The position numbers and the translations under genes are program-made. A model generated the notes under the pieces. The model did not search any database. It saw only the letters and a list, made by a program, of their open reading frames with translations, and had not been told where the DNA came from. A DNA stretch of 64,000 bases from Sphingobium estronivorans (lineage in GTDB: Bacteria > Pseudomonadota > Alphaproteobacteria > Sphingomonadales > Sphingomonadaceae): the NCBI RefSeq assembly GCF_008692605.1, contig NZ_LFCT01000028.1, positions 1 through 64,000 of the forward strand. Direction: 5' to 3'. Shown piece after piece: positions 1 through 7,868 of the stretch (position 1 is the first letter of the stretch; the number at the start of each line of letters is the position of its first letter).

Positions 1-57
1 ACGGTGATGCCGGATGATCTGGATGCCCGCTTCTGGTCGAAAGACGACAAAAACTGA
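1..57 (+). CDS. 3' end of an unidentified gene (partial)
   Basis: An open frame enters from the left edge and stops with TGA at 55-57, giving an 18-residue acidic tail that ends FWSKDDKN. A terminator hairpin follows at once, which supports a real gene end. The tail is too short to assign a family. The gene converges on pntB. Confidence 0.5.
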   Translation, partial: TVMPDDLDARFWSKDDKN

Positions 58-104
58 AAAAAAAGAAGCCCGCCCCAAGGGGCAGGCTTCCTTCTTTTTC
101 ATCC
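57..104. terminator. Bidirectional intrinsic terminator
   Basis: An A-run, then a hairpin (GAAGCC at 65-70 with GGCTTC at 85-90, inner GCCCC with GGGGC), then a T-rich tail. The A-run on one side and T-run on the other let it serve both the partial plus-strand gene and the minus-strand pntB, whose stop lies 15 bases beyond. Confidence 0.8.
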
Positions 105-118
105 TGATCTTCAGCGGA

Positions 119-1513
119 TCAGTGCAATCCGCTGCCGCCGCCCGCCAGTTCCTTGGCGATGGAGCCGACCATGTCCTTGGCGTCGCCGAACAGCATCTGG
201 GTGTTGCTGTTGTAATAGATCGGATTGTCGATCCCGGCGAAGCCCGCATTCATCGACCGCTTGATGACGAACACCGACTTGGCGCGATCCGCCTCGATGA
301 TCGGCATACCCGCAATCGCGCTCTGCGGATCGTCGCGTGCCGACGGGTTGATCGTGTCGTTCGCGCCGATGATCAGCGCCACGTCCGCCTGCGGCAGTTC
401 AGGGTTGATGTCGTCCAGTTCGACCAATTGCTCATAGGGCACGTTCGCTTCGGCCAGCAGAACGTTCATGTGCCCCGGCATGCGGCCTGCCACTGGATGG
501 ATGGCGAACTTGACGTCCACGCCCTTCTTGGTGAGCGCCTGATAGAGTTCGCTGACCTTGTGCTGCGCCTGCGCCACAGCCATGCCATAGCCCGGAATGA
601 TGACGACGCTGCCGGCATTTTCGAGCTGCATCGCCGCTTCCTCGGCCGAGGCCGAGCGCACCACCCGGTCGTCCTTGCCGCCCGCGGCGCCCGCCACGAC
701 CGCGCCGAAACCGCCGAACATGACGTTGGCGAAGCTGCGGTTCATCGCCTTGCACATGATGACCGCCAGGATGAAGCCCGAGGCCCCGTCCAGCGCGCCC
801 GCCACGATCAGCAGCTTGTTGCCCAGCGCAAAGCCCATCGCGGACGCGGCCAGACCGGCATAGCTGTTGAGCAGCGCGATCACGGTCGGCATGTCGGCGC
901 CGCCGATGGGGATCACCAGCAGGATGCCGAACAGCAGCGTCAGCGCGACAAAGGCCGGGAACAGCCAGGTCTGCGTCGGATCGATCGCCAGCATCGCACC
1001 GATCACCACGGCGCCGAGCGCAACGGCGCCATTCACGATGCGCTGGCCCGGGAAGGAGACCGGACGGCTGCCCATCAGTTCCTGCAACTTGGCGAAGGCG
1101 ATGACGGATGCCGTACAGGTCAGGAAACCCAGCAGCATCTCGAACATCAGCGCCCACAGGATGAAGCTGCCGGCATATTCGGCATGGGCATGCTTGTAAT
1201 ATTCCGCCGCGCCGATCAGGCCGACCGCCAGCGCGCCGAAGGCGTGGGAGATCGCCGTCCGCTGCGGAATGGCCGTCATCGGCATTAGCAGCGCCATGGG
1301 GATACCCACAGCCGCGCCCGCGATCATCGCGATGACGATGAGATTATAGTCGACCACCTCATGCTGGACGAGCGCGCCGATGATGGCGACGATCATACCG
1401 ATCTCGCCCGCGCGCACGCCGCGCCGGGCAGTCGAAGGGTGGCTCATCCACATCAGCGCCAGGATGAACAGCGAGGACGAGAGAATCGCCGCAAAGGGTA
1501 CAAAAGCGTTCAT
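119..1513 (-). CDS. pntB: NAD(P) transhydrogenase subunit beta
   Basis: Inner-membrane proton-translocating transhydrogenase, beta subunit: hydride moves from NADH to NADP+ coupled to proton entry. The 464 residues match the family length. The first 260 or so residues are hydrophobic helices rich in Ala, Gly and Ile. From about residue 295 the NADP-binding domain III begins with the VVIIPGYGMAVAQAQH segment and includes GRMPGHMNVLLAEANVPY and the late VIKRSMNAGFAGIDNP loop. The ATG lies 3 bases after the pntAB stop, so the two are cotranscribed. No pntAA gene is next to the pair. Confidence 0.96.
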   Translation of the reverse strand: MNAFVPFAAILSSSLFILALMWMSHPSTARRGVRAGEIGMIVAIIGALVQHEVVDYNLIVIAMIAGAAVGIPMALLMPMTAIPQRTAISHAFGALAVGLIGAAEYYKHAHAEYAGSFILWALMFEMLLGFLTCTASVIAFAKLQELMGSRPVSFPGQRIVNGAVALGAVVIGAMLAIDPTQTWLFPAFVALTLLFGILLVIPIGGADMPTVIALLNSYAGLAASAMGFALGNKLLIVAGALDGASGFILAVIMCKAMNRSFANVMFGGFGAVVAGAAGGKDDRVVRSASAEEAAMQLENAGSVVIIPGYGMAVAQAQHKVSELYQALTKKGVDVKFAIHPVAGRMPGHMNVLLAEANVPYEQLVELDDINPELPQADVALIIGANDTINPSARDDPQSAIAGMPIIEADRAKSVFVIKRSMNAGFAGIDNPIYYNSNTQMLFGDAKDMVGSIAKELAGGGSGLH

Positions 1514-1516
1514 CTC

Positions 1517-1807
1517 TTACTTCCCCCGCGGCTTGAACATCTTGAGCATGCGGTCGGTGATCATGAAACCGCTCACCAGGTTCACCGTCGCGCAGAAGAC
1601 CGCGATGAAGCCCAGTGTCTTGGCGAGCGGCGTCGCGCCTTCCTCACCCGTGATCGTGATCGCGCCGACGATCACCACCGCCGCGATCGCATTGGTCAGC
1701 GACATCAGCGGCGAATGCAACAGCGGCGACACTTTCTTGATGAGCTGAAAACCCACAAAGCCCGCCAAAATGAAAACGAACAAATAGTCCGGATTAAGTG
1801 CACTCAC
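1517..1807 (-). CDS. pntAB: NAD(P) transhydrogenase subunit alpha, part 2 (membrane part)
   Basis: Small hydrophobic protein of 96 residues corresponding to the C-terminal membrane domain of PntA, encoded separately as in Rhodospirillum-type alphaproteobacteria. It starts VSALNPDYLFVFILAGFVG and has three or four predicted membrane helices. I place the start at GTG 1807 rather than TTG 1813: the purine run AGGGGGA sits 6-7 bases before the GTG but touches the TTG. It precedes pntB by 3 bases. The soluble NAD-binding partner PntAA, usually directly upstream, is absent here and must be encoded elsewhere if the enzyme works. Confidence 0.9.
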   Translation of the reverse strand: MSALNPDYLFVFILAGFVGFQLIKKVSPLLHSPLMSLTNAIAAVVIVGAITITGEEGATPLAKTLGFIAVFCATVNLVSGFMITDRMLKMFKPRGK

Positions 1808-2134
1808 CGGCAATCCCCCTGATTCACCATCCCAATGATGGGAAAAAACAACCCTTCGCGATTAGCAGATCCTAATGGATGGAAACGTCGACAGTGCCCT
1901 GATCCCTCGATGGACCGGCTGCTTTCCATAATCCCTCCACAGCTTTTCCGCGGCGCTTGCCTTATTGCCTCCACTGCGGCCAGACAAGACGCACAATCCC
2001 AAATATCAACCCGGCCTGTCGCGCAACGAAGTTTTCTTATACCCCCATCTAGGTCGCGTTTCCGTTCAAACATTGCTCTTCCGCAACGTTCAATCCCATT
2101 GCCCCGCCGAATAAATTCATATCGTGGCGCAATA
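1808..2134. other. Intergenic region between cobP and pntAB
   Basis: About 330 bases with no supported gene on either strand; the base composition is more AT-rich than the neighbours. It holds the 3' flank of the cob operon and should hold the pntAB promoter. On the minus strand a TATAAG box occurs near 2040, but no convincing -35 was found. No remnant of pntAA was recognised. Confidence 0.5.
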
Positions 2135-2644
2135 TTAAACCTTGAGCGTCAGGGGCAGCCCCGCCGCCACCAGCACAACCTCCTCACAAATCGCCGCCAT
2201 TTTCTGGTTGAGCCATCCAGCCTCATCCCGGAACCGCCGCGCCAGCGCATTGTCCGGCACGATGCTGAGACCCACTTCATTGGCCACCAACGTGACAGGC
2301 GCGGGGCAGGCGGCCACGGCATCGATCAATTCGAATCGCGCCGCCTCGACGTCGGCCTCCGCCAGGATCAGATTGGACAGCCACAGGGTCAGGCAATCCA
2401 CCAGCACTGCCTGCGCACGGCCCCCGGCGTCGCGGATCGCGCCCGCGAGATCCAGCGGCGCCTCGACGGTCAGCCAGCGCGTTCCGCGCTCCCCCCGGTG
2501 ACGGGCGATGCGCTCGGTCATCTCCGCGTCGAAGGCCTGCGCCGTCGCGACATAGGCAAGCCGCCCCGACACCGCTTCGCACCGCATCTGCGCATAGCCG
2601 CTCTTGCCCGAACGCGCACCTCCCAGAACCAGCAATGTCCTCAC
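2135..2644 (-). CDS. cobP: Adenosylcobinamide kinase / adenosylcobinamide-phosphate guanylyltransferase
   Basis: Bifunctional cytoplasmic enzyme (CobU in Salmonella) that phosphorylates adenosylcobinamide and then transfers GMP, making AdoCbi-GDP for the lower-loop steps. Its 169 residues are close to the family's 170-180. The N-terminal P-loop GGARSGKS (residues 8-15) is intact, and RHRGERGTRWLTVEAP and LVDCLTLWLSNL are typical downstream motifs. The frame stays open further upstream, but GTG 2644 is the best start: it overlaps the cobD stop (GTGA) and GGAGG lies about 7 bases before it. It is the last gene of the B12 operon and ends TAA at 2135. Confidence 0.93.
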   Translation of the reverse strand: MRTLLVLGGARSGKSGYAQMRCEAVSGRLAYVATAQAFDAEMTERIARHRGERGTRWLTVEAPLDLAGAIRDAGGRAQAVLVDCLTLWLSNLILAEADVEAARFELIDAVAACPAPVTLVANEVGLSIVPDNALARRFRDEAGWLNQKMAAICEEVVLVAAGLPLTLKV

Positions 2645-3576
2645 CCGCTTCCCTCCCACAACGCCGCCAGGCCCCACAGCATCAGGCACGCCCGCAAATA
2701 GACGCGCAGCCCGGCCCGCATCGCCCAAACATCCGCCTCGCCGCCCGATCCGATCCAGGGTTTGTCATGCGACACCCCGTCATATCGCACCGGCCCGGCC
2801 AGCCTGACTGCCAATGCCCCTGCCATGGCTGCCTCCGGCCAACCGGCATTGGGCGATGCGTGCCGTCCGTGATCCCGCCACAGCACGCCCCAGCCTCCGC
2901 CCCCCGCGACGCAGAGCAACAATCCCGCCAGCCGGGCCGGAACCCAGTTCATCCCATCGTCAAACCGCGCCGCCGCCCAGCCGAAATCGGTAAAGGGCGC
3001 CTCCTTGTGCCCGATCAGGCTGTCCGCCGTATTCACCGCCTTATAGGCCCAGACCCCCGGCAGCCCGAGCAGCAGCAGCCAGAAAAGCGGCGCCACCACG
3101 CCATCGCAAAAGCTTTCGGCCAGGCTCTCGATGCCGGCCCGGGCTACCCCGGCCTCGTCCAGTTCCGCCGTATCCCGCCCCACGATCCAGCCCACCGCCC
3201 GCCGAGCCGCGCCAAGGTCTCCCGCCACGAGCGCGCGCACCACCGGCACCACATGCGCGTAAAGGCTGCGCTGCGCCAGGGCAGGCCACGCCGCCAGCGC
3301 CAGTCCGACCCACGCCCAGTCCCCTGCCCACCGCCGGATCGCCCCATCCACCGCAAGACCCGCGCCGCCGGCCACGCCCAGCAGGATCGCCAGCAGGCCG
3401 ATGCCCGCCCAACGCCGCGCGATGCCGCTCCCTTCCGTCCGATTCCATCGCCGCTCCGCCGCGCCGATGATCCGCGCGAAAGCCCCCACCGGATGCCCGA
3501 TCCGCGCATGGAGCCAGCCCGGCCAGCCCAGCGCCGCATCCAGCGCCAGCGCCGCAAAGGCCACCGGTTCAGCCAT
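2641..3576 (-). CDS. cobD: Adenosylcobinamide-phosphate synthase
   Basis: Membrane protein (CbiB in Salmonella) that joins aminopropanol or its phosphate to adenosylcobyric acid. The 311 residues contain several hydrophobic segments and the family motifs HPVGAFARIIG, ESLAESFCDGVVAPLFW, KAVNTADSLIGHK and FDDGMNWVPARL. The start is the ATG at 3576, which overlaps the cobC stop by 8 bases; the open frame runs 13 codons further but without a ribosome site. It lies between cobC, which makes the aminopropanol phosphate, and cobP, which uses its product. Confidence 0.94.
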   Translation of the reverse strand: MAEPVAFAALALDAALGWPGWLHARIGHPVGAFARIIGAAERRWNRTEGSGIARRWAGIGLLAILLGVAGGAGLAVDGAIRRWAGDWAWVGLALAAWPALAQRSLYAHVVPVVRALVAGDLGAARRAVGWIVGRDTAELDEAGVARAGIESLAESFCDGVVAPLFWLLLLGLPGVWAYKAVNTADSLIGHKEAPFTDFGWAAARFDDGMNWVPARLAGLLLCVAGGGGWGVLWRDHGRHASPNAGWPEAAMAGALAVRLAGPVRYDGVSHDKPWIGSGGEADVWAMRAGLRVYLRACLMLWGLAALWEGSG

Positions 3577-4543
3577 CCGCCAACGCCCGGTCAAGCCGCG
3601 CCAATGCGGCTTCATCGCCGGGCAGCCCCAGCCGCAGGCAGTGACGATTTTCCGCGAAAGGCCGCGTCAGGATCGCGCGCCGCGCCAACCGTTCGAACAG
3701 GACGAACCCGTCCGGCACGGCCACTTGCCGGAACAACGGACAATCCCCGCGCCCATCCAACCCGTGGCGCGCCAGCACCGCATCCAGCGCCGCGGCCCGC
3801 GCCTTGAGGAGGCCGACCGCCCTCTCGATCCATTGCCGATCGCGATAGGCCGCCCGCCCAAAGGCAATCGCAGCCGCCGAAACCGGCCATTCCCCCATCG
3901 CCCGCCGGACCTGCGCGACCACCCCGCGCGGGCCGAGCAGAAAGCCCAGCCGCACCCCCGCCAGCCCGAAAAACTTGCCGAAGGATCGCAACAGGACCAG
4001 CCGCCGCTCGTCCCCGATGTCGCTCGCCAGACTGCATGAGGGCACGGCATCGGCATAGGCTTCATCGATCACCAGCCATCCCCCAGCCCGCTCCAGCGCC
4101 GCCAGCCATTGCCGGAGGCGGGCGGCCGGGATCACGCGGCCATCGGGATTGTTCGGATTGGCCAGCAGCAGCGCCACCTGTTCCGCCGCGCCCTCCCAAT
4201 GCTCCACTGGGCAGCCTTCCCCGAAAATCTCCCCATGCGTCCGATAACTCGGCACCAGCCAGCGCCCCGGCATGGCGAGCATCGGGCCCACCAGCCGCAA
4301 TCCCATTTCGCTCCCCGGAATCGCGCAGACATGATCCGGATGGACCCCGAAATGCGCCGCCGCCGCTGCTTCGAGCGCCGCCAGATCGTCCGGCTCCGGC
4401 AGGGTCCGCCAATCGGGCGCGATCTCCTCAACGCCTGTCCAGACCAGCGGACTGATCCCGGTCGACAGGTCGATCCAGTCGTCCCCGCCATAGGCCGCCT
4501 GCGCTTCCTTCAAACGCCCGCCATGCCAGGTGAAGCCGCTCAT
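3569..4543 (-). CDS. cobC: Threonine-phosphate decarboxylase
   Basis: PLP-dependent fold-type I enzyme that decarboxylates L-threonine phosphate to (R)-1-amino-2-propanol phosphate, the linker of the B12 lower loop. The 324 residues show the class II aminotransferase pattern: DLSTGISPLVW near the N terminus, LANPNNPDGRV, VIDEAYAD, and LRSFGKFFGLAGVRLGF with the PLP lysine in SFGKFFG. The ATG at 4543 overlaps the cobS stop by 4 bases (ATGA). It is not the alpha-ribazole phosphatase that bears the same symbol in Salmonella; that gene lies at 5247-5813. Confidence 0.92.
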   Translation of the reverse strand: MSGFTWHGGRLKEAQAAYGGDDWIDLSTGISPLVWTGVEEIAPDWRTLPEPDDLAALEAAAAAHFGVHPDHVCAIPGSEMGLRLVGPMLAMPGRWLVPSYRTHGEIFGEGCPVEHWEGAAEQVALLLANPNNPDGRVIPAARLRQWLAALERAGGWLVIDEAYADAVPSCSLASDIGDERRLVLLRSFGKFFGLAGVRLGFLLGPRGVVAQVRRAMGEWPVSAAAIAFGRAAYRDRQWIERAVGLLKARAAALDAVLARHGLDGRGDCPLFRQVAVPDGFVLFERLARRAILTRPFAENRHCLRLGLPGDEAALARLDRALADG

Positions 4544-5250
4544 CGCGCCGCCACCATGGCCAGCAGCATCCCGCTTTCCATCAATTCGATGCCTGCGCCA
4601 TGGCCATCCCCCGAAATCCCGCCGATCCGCGACCGCAGCCACCATCCCCATAGCGGAACGAGGACAATCGCCGTCAGCAGGCCCGGCACCCACAGGCTCG
4701 CCAGCAGGCTCAAGACGGACCAGAGGAGGAGAGGACCGGCTCGCCAGCCCGCCCGGAACCGGCTCGCCAGCCCCTCATGCAGCGGCGGCAGCCAGCGCGT
4801 CCAGACCAGCGGCCCGATCCGCGCCATCATCGTCAGCGGAACCAGCATCCAGACCGGAAAAACCTCCAGCCAGACGCGCAGGAGCACCAACTTCGCCAGC
4901 AATTGCAGGGCAATGGCGACAACGCCGAAGCTGCCGATATGCGGATCGCCCAGCACCGCCGACAGCCGTTGCCTGTCGCCATGCGCCGCCCCCGCAGCAT
5001 CGGCTATGTCGCCCAGCCCGTCCAGATGCAGCGCGCCCGTCACGGCGACCCATGCCACCAATCCGCACAAGGCCCCCATCCAGGGATCGATCCGCAGGCC
5101 AAGGCCGCACGCCCCCGCCACGACCAATCCCACCGCCACGCCCGCTGCGGGAAACCAGCGGATCGCCGCGGCAAAGTCCCGCTCATCGACGTCGACCGGA
5201 GGCAGGGGCAGGCGCGTCATCAGCTGCAAGGCCAGCACCAGCCGCCTCAC
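4540..5250 (-). CDS. cobS: Adenosylcobinamide-GDP ribazoletransferase (cobalamin synthase)
   Basis: Integral membrane enzyme (also called CobV) that joins AdoCbi-GDP to alpha-ribazole, completing cobalamin. It has 236 residues, largely hydrophobic. The diagnostic region is RWFPAAGVAVGLV followed by GALHLDGLGDIADAAGAAHGDRQR, which holds the acidic metal-binding cluster. The start is GTG 5250, overlapping the previous stop as GTGA; a much longer upstream extension in the same frame is out-of-frame translation of the neighbouring phosphatase gene. Confidence 0.93.
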   Translation of the reverse strand: MRRLVLALQLMTRLPLPPVDVDERDFAAAIRWFPAAGVAVGLVVAGACGLGLRIDPWMGALCGLVAWVAVTGALHLDGLGDIADAAGAAHGDRQRLSAVLGDPHIGSFGVVAIALQLLAKLVLLRVWLEVFPVWMLVPLTMMARIGPLVWTRWLPPLHEGLASRFRAGWRAGPLLLWSVLSLLASLWVPGLLTAIVLVPLWGWWLRSRIGGISGDGHGAGIELMESGMLLAMVAAR

Positions 5251-5813
5251 GATGCCAGCCCTGTAATCTGCGCGGAGAGTGGCTCCCCCGGCCAGACGCG
5301 CAGGCTGAGCACGGCTCCATAGGGCAGGTCGACCGCCCAACCCTGCCGCAAATCGAAGCCGCATAAATGCGTCAAAGCCGCCCGCATCGCACCAGCATGA
5401 CAGATCACCAGCGCCGGTTCGGTCAGGTCGGCCAGCGCCGCCCCGACCCGCGCCAGCAAATCCATCCACCGTTCGCCGTCCGGCGGCGGAAAGCCATTCG
5501 GATCTTCCCGGAAACGCGCCAGCGCATCGCCCGGCAGCTCTGCTGGATCCGCGCCTTCCCAGCGTCCGAAATGCAGTTCCCGCCAGCGTGCATCGACGCC
5601 ATGCGCGATGCCCCGCTCCCGCGCGACGATTGCGCCTAGCGCCGTCGCCCGCGACAGGTCCGAAGTCACCACCCGACCGAAATCCAGCGCCCGCGCCCGC
5701 TCGACGCAGGCCGCGATCCCAGCCGCTTCAGGCGGCGCGTCGCAATGCCCCAGCAACCGGCCAGCGCCTTCCGGCACACCATGGCGCATGAGATGGAGCA
5801 TGAAAGCGCTCAC
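5247..5813 (-). CDS. Histidine phosphatase, probable alpha-ribazole phosphatase
   Basis: Phosphoglycerate-mutase-like phosphatase of 188 residues. The catalytic RHG motif lies at residues 10-12 (HLMRHG) and the second histidine in VICHAGAMRA. Between cobT and cobS the expected job is to remove the 5'-phosphate from alpha-ribazole phosphate or cobalamin phosphate. The start GTG 5813 overlaps the cobT stop by 4 bases; an internal ATG four codons later is an alternative. The exact substrate is inferred from position, since this superfamily is functionally broad. Confidence 0.85.
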   Translation of the reverse strand: MSAFMLHLMRHGVPEGAGRLLGHCDAPPEAAGIAACVERARALDFGRVVTSDLSRATALGAIVARERGIAHGVDARWRELHFGRWEGADPAELPGDALARFREDPNGFPPPDGERWMDLLARVGAALADLTEPALVICHAGAMRAALTHLCGFDLRQGWAVDLPYGAVLSLRVWPGEPLSAQITGLAS

Positions 5814-6826
5814 AGCGCTCCCGCCACCGCTGCCTCGGCAAAGGTCGCCATGCCGTCATGCGCCGCCAGCGCGGACCGGACGATCTGCGCCGCCACCGCC
5901 GCGCCGCTCCCCTCGCCGAGCCGCATCCGGAGGTGCAATAACGGCTCCAGCCCCAGAATTTCCAGCAGCCGGCCGTGGCCAGCTTCGGCAGACATATGCG
6001 CCGCCAGACAATGGCCGGTGATCGCCGGAGCCGCCTGCGCCAGCGGCGCCACCGCCGCGCAGCCGATAAAGCCGTCCAGCATCACGGGCACGCGCATCAT
6101 CCGGGCCGCCAGCACAGCGCCCGCCATCGCCGCGATTTCCCGTCCGCCCAGCCGCCGCAGGACCTCGAACGCATCGCCACAGGCATCGCCGTGCAAGGCC
6201 AGCGCCAGCGTCACCGCCTCCACCTTGCGCGCCAGCCCGTGCGCATCGACGCCCGTGCCGCGCCCCACCCACAGGTCCGCCGCCTCGCCGAAAAGCTGCG
6301 CGCAGAGCGCCGCCGCCGGCGTCGTATTGGCAATCCCCATTTCGCCCAGCAGCAGCAGGTCGATGCCCGGTTCAACCACCGCCGCCCCGGCATTGAGCGC
6401 CTCCAGGCATTCTGCCTCGCTCATCGCGGGTGCCACGCAAATATCTCCGGTCGCGCGCTCCAGATCGAGCGCCACCACCGACAATTCCGCCCCACATGCA
6501 CCCGCCAGCGCGTTGATCGCCGCGCCGCCATTGCGGAAATTCGCCACCATCTGAGCGGTCACTTCGGCCGGAAAGGCGCTCACCCCCCGCGCCGCGACGC
6601 CATGATTGCCCGCGAAGATGGCCGCCCGGATCCGCTCCGCCCGAGGCCGCTCCCGTCCCTGCCAACCGGCCATGAACAGCGCAATATCCTCCAGCCGTCC
6701 CAACGAGCCCGGCGGCTTGGTCAACACCCCCTGCCGCGCCGCTGCGGCCTTGACCGCAGCCTCATCGGGCATCGGCAACTGCGCCAAAGCCGCGGCAAAG
6801 GCCGCCCTGTCGTCAAAACGGATCAT
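5810..6826 (-). CDS. cobT: Nicotinate-nucleotide--dimethylbenzimidazole phosphoribosyltransferase
   Basis: Transfers phosphoribose from nicotinate mononucleotide to 5,6-dimethylbenzimidazole, giving alpha-ribazole phosphate. The 338 residues match family length. Recognisable parts are LTKPPGSLGRLEDIA near residue 36, AGNHGVAARGVSAFP, FRNGGAAINALA, the LLLGEMGIANTTPAAAL block, and a C-terminal MRLGEGSGAAVAAQI containing the catalytic glutamate. The ATG at 6826 overlaps the upstream DUF1636 stop by 4 bases. Confidence 0.96.
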   Translation of the reverse strand: MIRFDDRAAFAAALAQLPMPDEAAVKAAAARQGVLTKPPGSLGRLEDIALFMAGWQGRERPRAERIRAAIFAGNHGVAARGVSAFPAEVTAQMVANFRNGGAAINALAGACGAELSVVALDLERATGDICVAPAMSEAECLEALNAGAAVVEPGIDLLLLGEMGIANTTPAAALCAQLFGEAADLWVGRGTGVDAHGLARKVEAVTLALALHGDACGDAFEVLRRLGGREIAAMAGAVLAARMMRVPVMLDGFIGCAAVAPLAQAAPAITGHCLAAHMSAEAGHGRLLEILGLEPLLHLRMRLGEGSGAAVAAQIVRSALAAHDGMATFAEAAVAGAL

Positions 6827-7242
6827 GAGCAGACAAAGCCTTCAGGCGGCGTGCGGACGATGAAATGCCCCTTCACCCCCTGCGGCCAATCGGCATAGCG
6901 CACCGCGCCCTCCTCGCTGGCCGCATGTCGCACCGCATAGTCCAATATTGCCCGCGCCGCCTCCTCGCCGGGCGTGAAGTCCCCCAGCACATAGCCAACC
7001 TTGCCGTCGCCCCGAACATGCACGGTGCAATGCCGCTGACAGGCGAAAAGGCACGGCATGTCCTGTACCGACACCGCCTCATAGGCCGGATCGCTCGCCC
7101 GGACGGCGCGCATCGCCTCCGCCAGCAGAGCACCGCCGCGCCGCCCCTCGCCATCGTCCCGGCTGTCCGCCGACAAACGGCAGGTCGAACAGACGACCAC
7201 CGACGCCCCTTTTTCCACGGCGCGCAACATCAGCGCCGGCAT
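6823..7242 (-). CDS. DUF1636 family cysteine-rich protein, first gene of the B12 operon
   Basis: Protein of up to 139 residues. A CSTC motif lies near the N terminus, and the second cluster MPCLFACQRHC resembles thioredoxin-like [2Fe-2S] ferredoxin-type metal sites. The family has no settled function but recurs in cobalamin loci. Here it is the first gene after a cobalamin riboswitch and overlaps cobT by 4 bases, so it is B12-regulated. The start is uncertain: ATG 7242 has no ribosome site, while ATG 7230 (fifth codon) would be coupled to a tiny upstream frame that has a good GGAGG. Confidence 0.8.
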   Translation of the reverse strand: MPALMLRAVEKGASVVVCSTCRLSADSRDDGEGRRGGALLAEAMRAVRASDPAYEAVSVQDMPCLFACQRHCTVHVRGDGKVGYVLGDFTPGEEAARAILDYAVRHAASEEGAVRYADWPQGVKGHFIVRTPPEGFVCS

Positions 7243-7256
7243 CCCACATCAGTCAT
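7230..7256 (-). other. Possible 8-codon leader peptide before the DUF1636 gene
   Basis: ATG at 7256 has GGAGG 7 bases upstream and encodes MTDVGCRR, then TGA overlapping an in-frame ATG of the next gene (TGATG at 7228-7232). It may couple translation start of the DUF1636 protein to the riboswitch leader. Very short, so chance is possible. Confidence 0.3.
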
Positions 7257-7298
7257 TCCCGCTCCTCCGACCGGACGGCAAACAACCCGCCGGGAAGG

Positions 7299-7394
7299 CC
7301 GGACAGGGGAAATCCCCCCGCCCGGTCGCACCGGCAAGGCCATGGCTGTCGCTCAGCGAGGGAAATCCCCGTTCGGCCGGCACACCCTGTCCGG
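7299..7394 (-). promoter_or_regulatory. Candidate expression platform of the B12 riboswitch
   Basis: CCGGACAGGG (7299-7308) and CCCTGTCCGG (7385-7394) are perfect 10-base complements that enclose two further small palindromes of the type GGGAAATCCC. The structure lies between the B12-box end of the aptamer and the first ribosome site, where an alternative fold would control elongation or ribosome access. No T-run follows, so translational or Rho-linked control is more likely than an intrinsic terminator. Confidence 0.5.
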
Positions 7395-7404
7395 TCGAAG
7401 AACG

Positions 7405-7575
7405 ACTGCGTCAGGCAGGTCTCCTGGCTCGCGGGTCGATGCTTCCCGGCCGCCTTCTCGGGGCGTTGTACCCCAATGGCGCGATGGCCGGATGGCTCGC
7501 CGCTCACAGTTGCAGGGGCAGCGCGGGCTTCACCCGACTTCCCTTTTCATCCCCGTGCGGGGAACCTGTCGCAGC
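7405..7575 (-). ncRNA. Cobalamin riboswitch
   Basis: Read on the minus strand, the conserved pieces appear in order: GGGAAGTCGGGTG near 7540, GCTGCCCCTGCAACTGTGA at about 7503-7521, and the B12 box GAGCCAGGAGACCTGCC at about 7415-7431. Order and spacing match the adenosylcobalamin aptamer. It stands before the DUF1636-cobT-cobP operon and should repress it when B12 is plentiful. The ends are approximate. Confidence 0.93.
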
Positions 7576-7688
7576 GCCGCTGATAGAGGCCGATGGCCCT
7601 GGCCGCAAGAGGTTGCCGGGCCGCCGACCCCCCTTCCTCTGCCCGGCGCCATCTGCTAATATCCGCTTAACGATAAGGGAGAGGAGCC

Positions 7689-7802
7689 GTGGGCATACTG
7701 GCTCGTTGGATGGATTGGATCTGTGAGCTTTTCGCCTGCACGGCGGAAAACGATCTGCGCATCAATCGCCTCATCATGCACATCCCGTCCGACACGGATT
7801 GA
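7689..7802 (+). CDS. Small hypothetical protein (37 residues)
   Basis: A GTG start at 7689 follows GGGAGAGGAG at a good distance and opens a 37-codon frame ending TGA at 7800-7802. The product begins MGILARWMDWICELFACTA and has a charged C-terminal half. It has its own short AT-containing leader, is divergent from the riboswitch and converges on fdhD. I do not recognise a family. The strong ribosome site is the main support; it could be a chance frame. Confidence 0.4.
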   Translation: MGILARWMDWICELFACTAENDLRINRLIMHIPSDTD

Positions 7803-7868
7803 GTCGCAGGCCGAATCGGTCTCCCCGCTGAAGCGCGCTGCCTTCCGTCACCAGACGATCAGGAGGCA

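Noticed and set aside
1804..2073. 89-codon frame upstream of pntAB as a residual pntAA
   Set aside because: The product shows no NAD-binding motif or similarity to PntAA and its composition is not like neighbouring genes.
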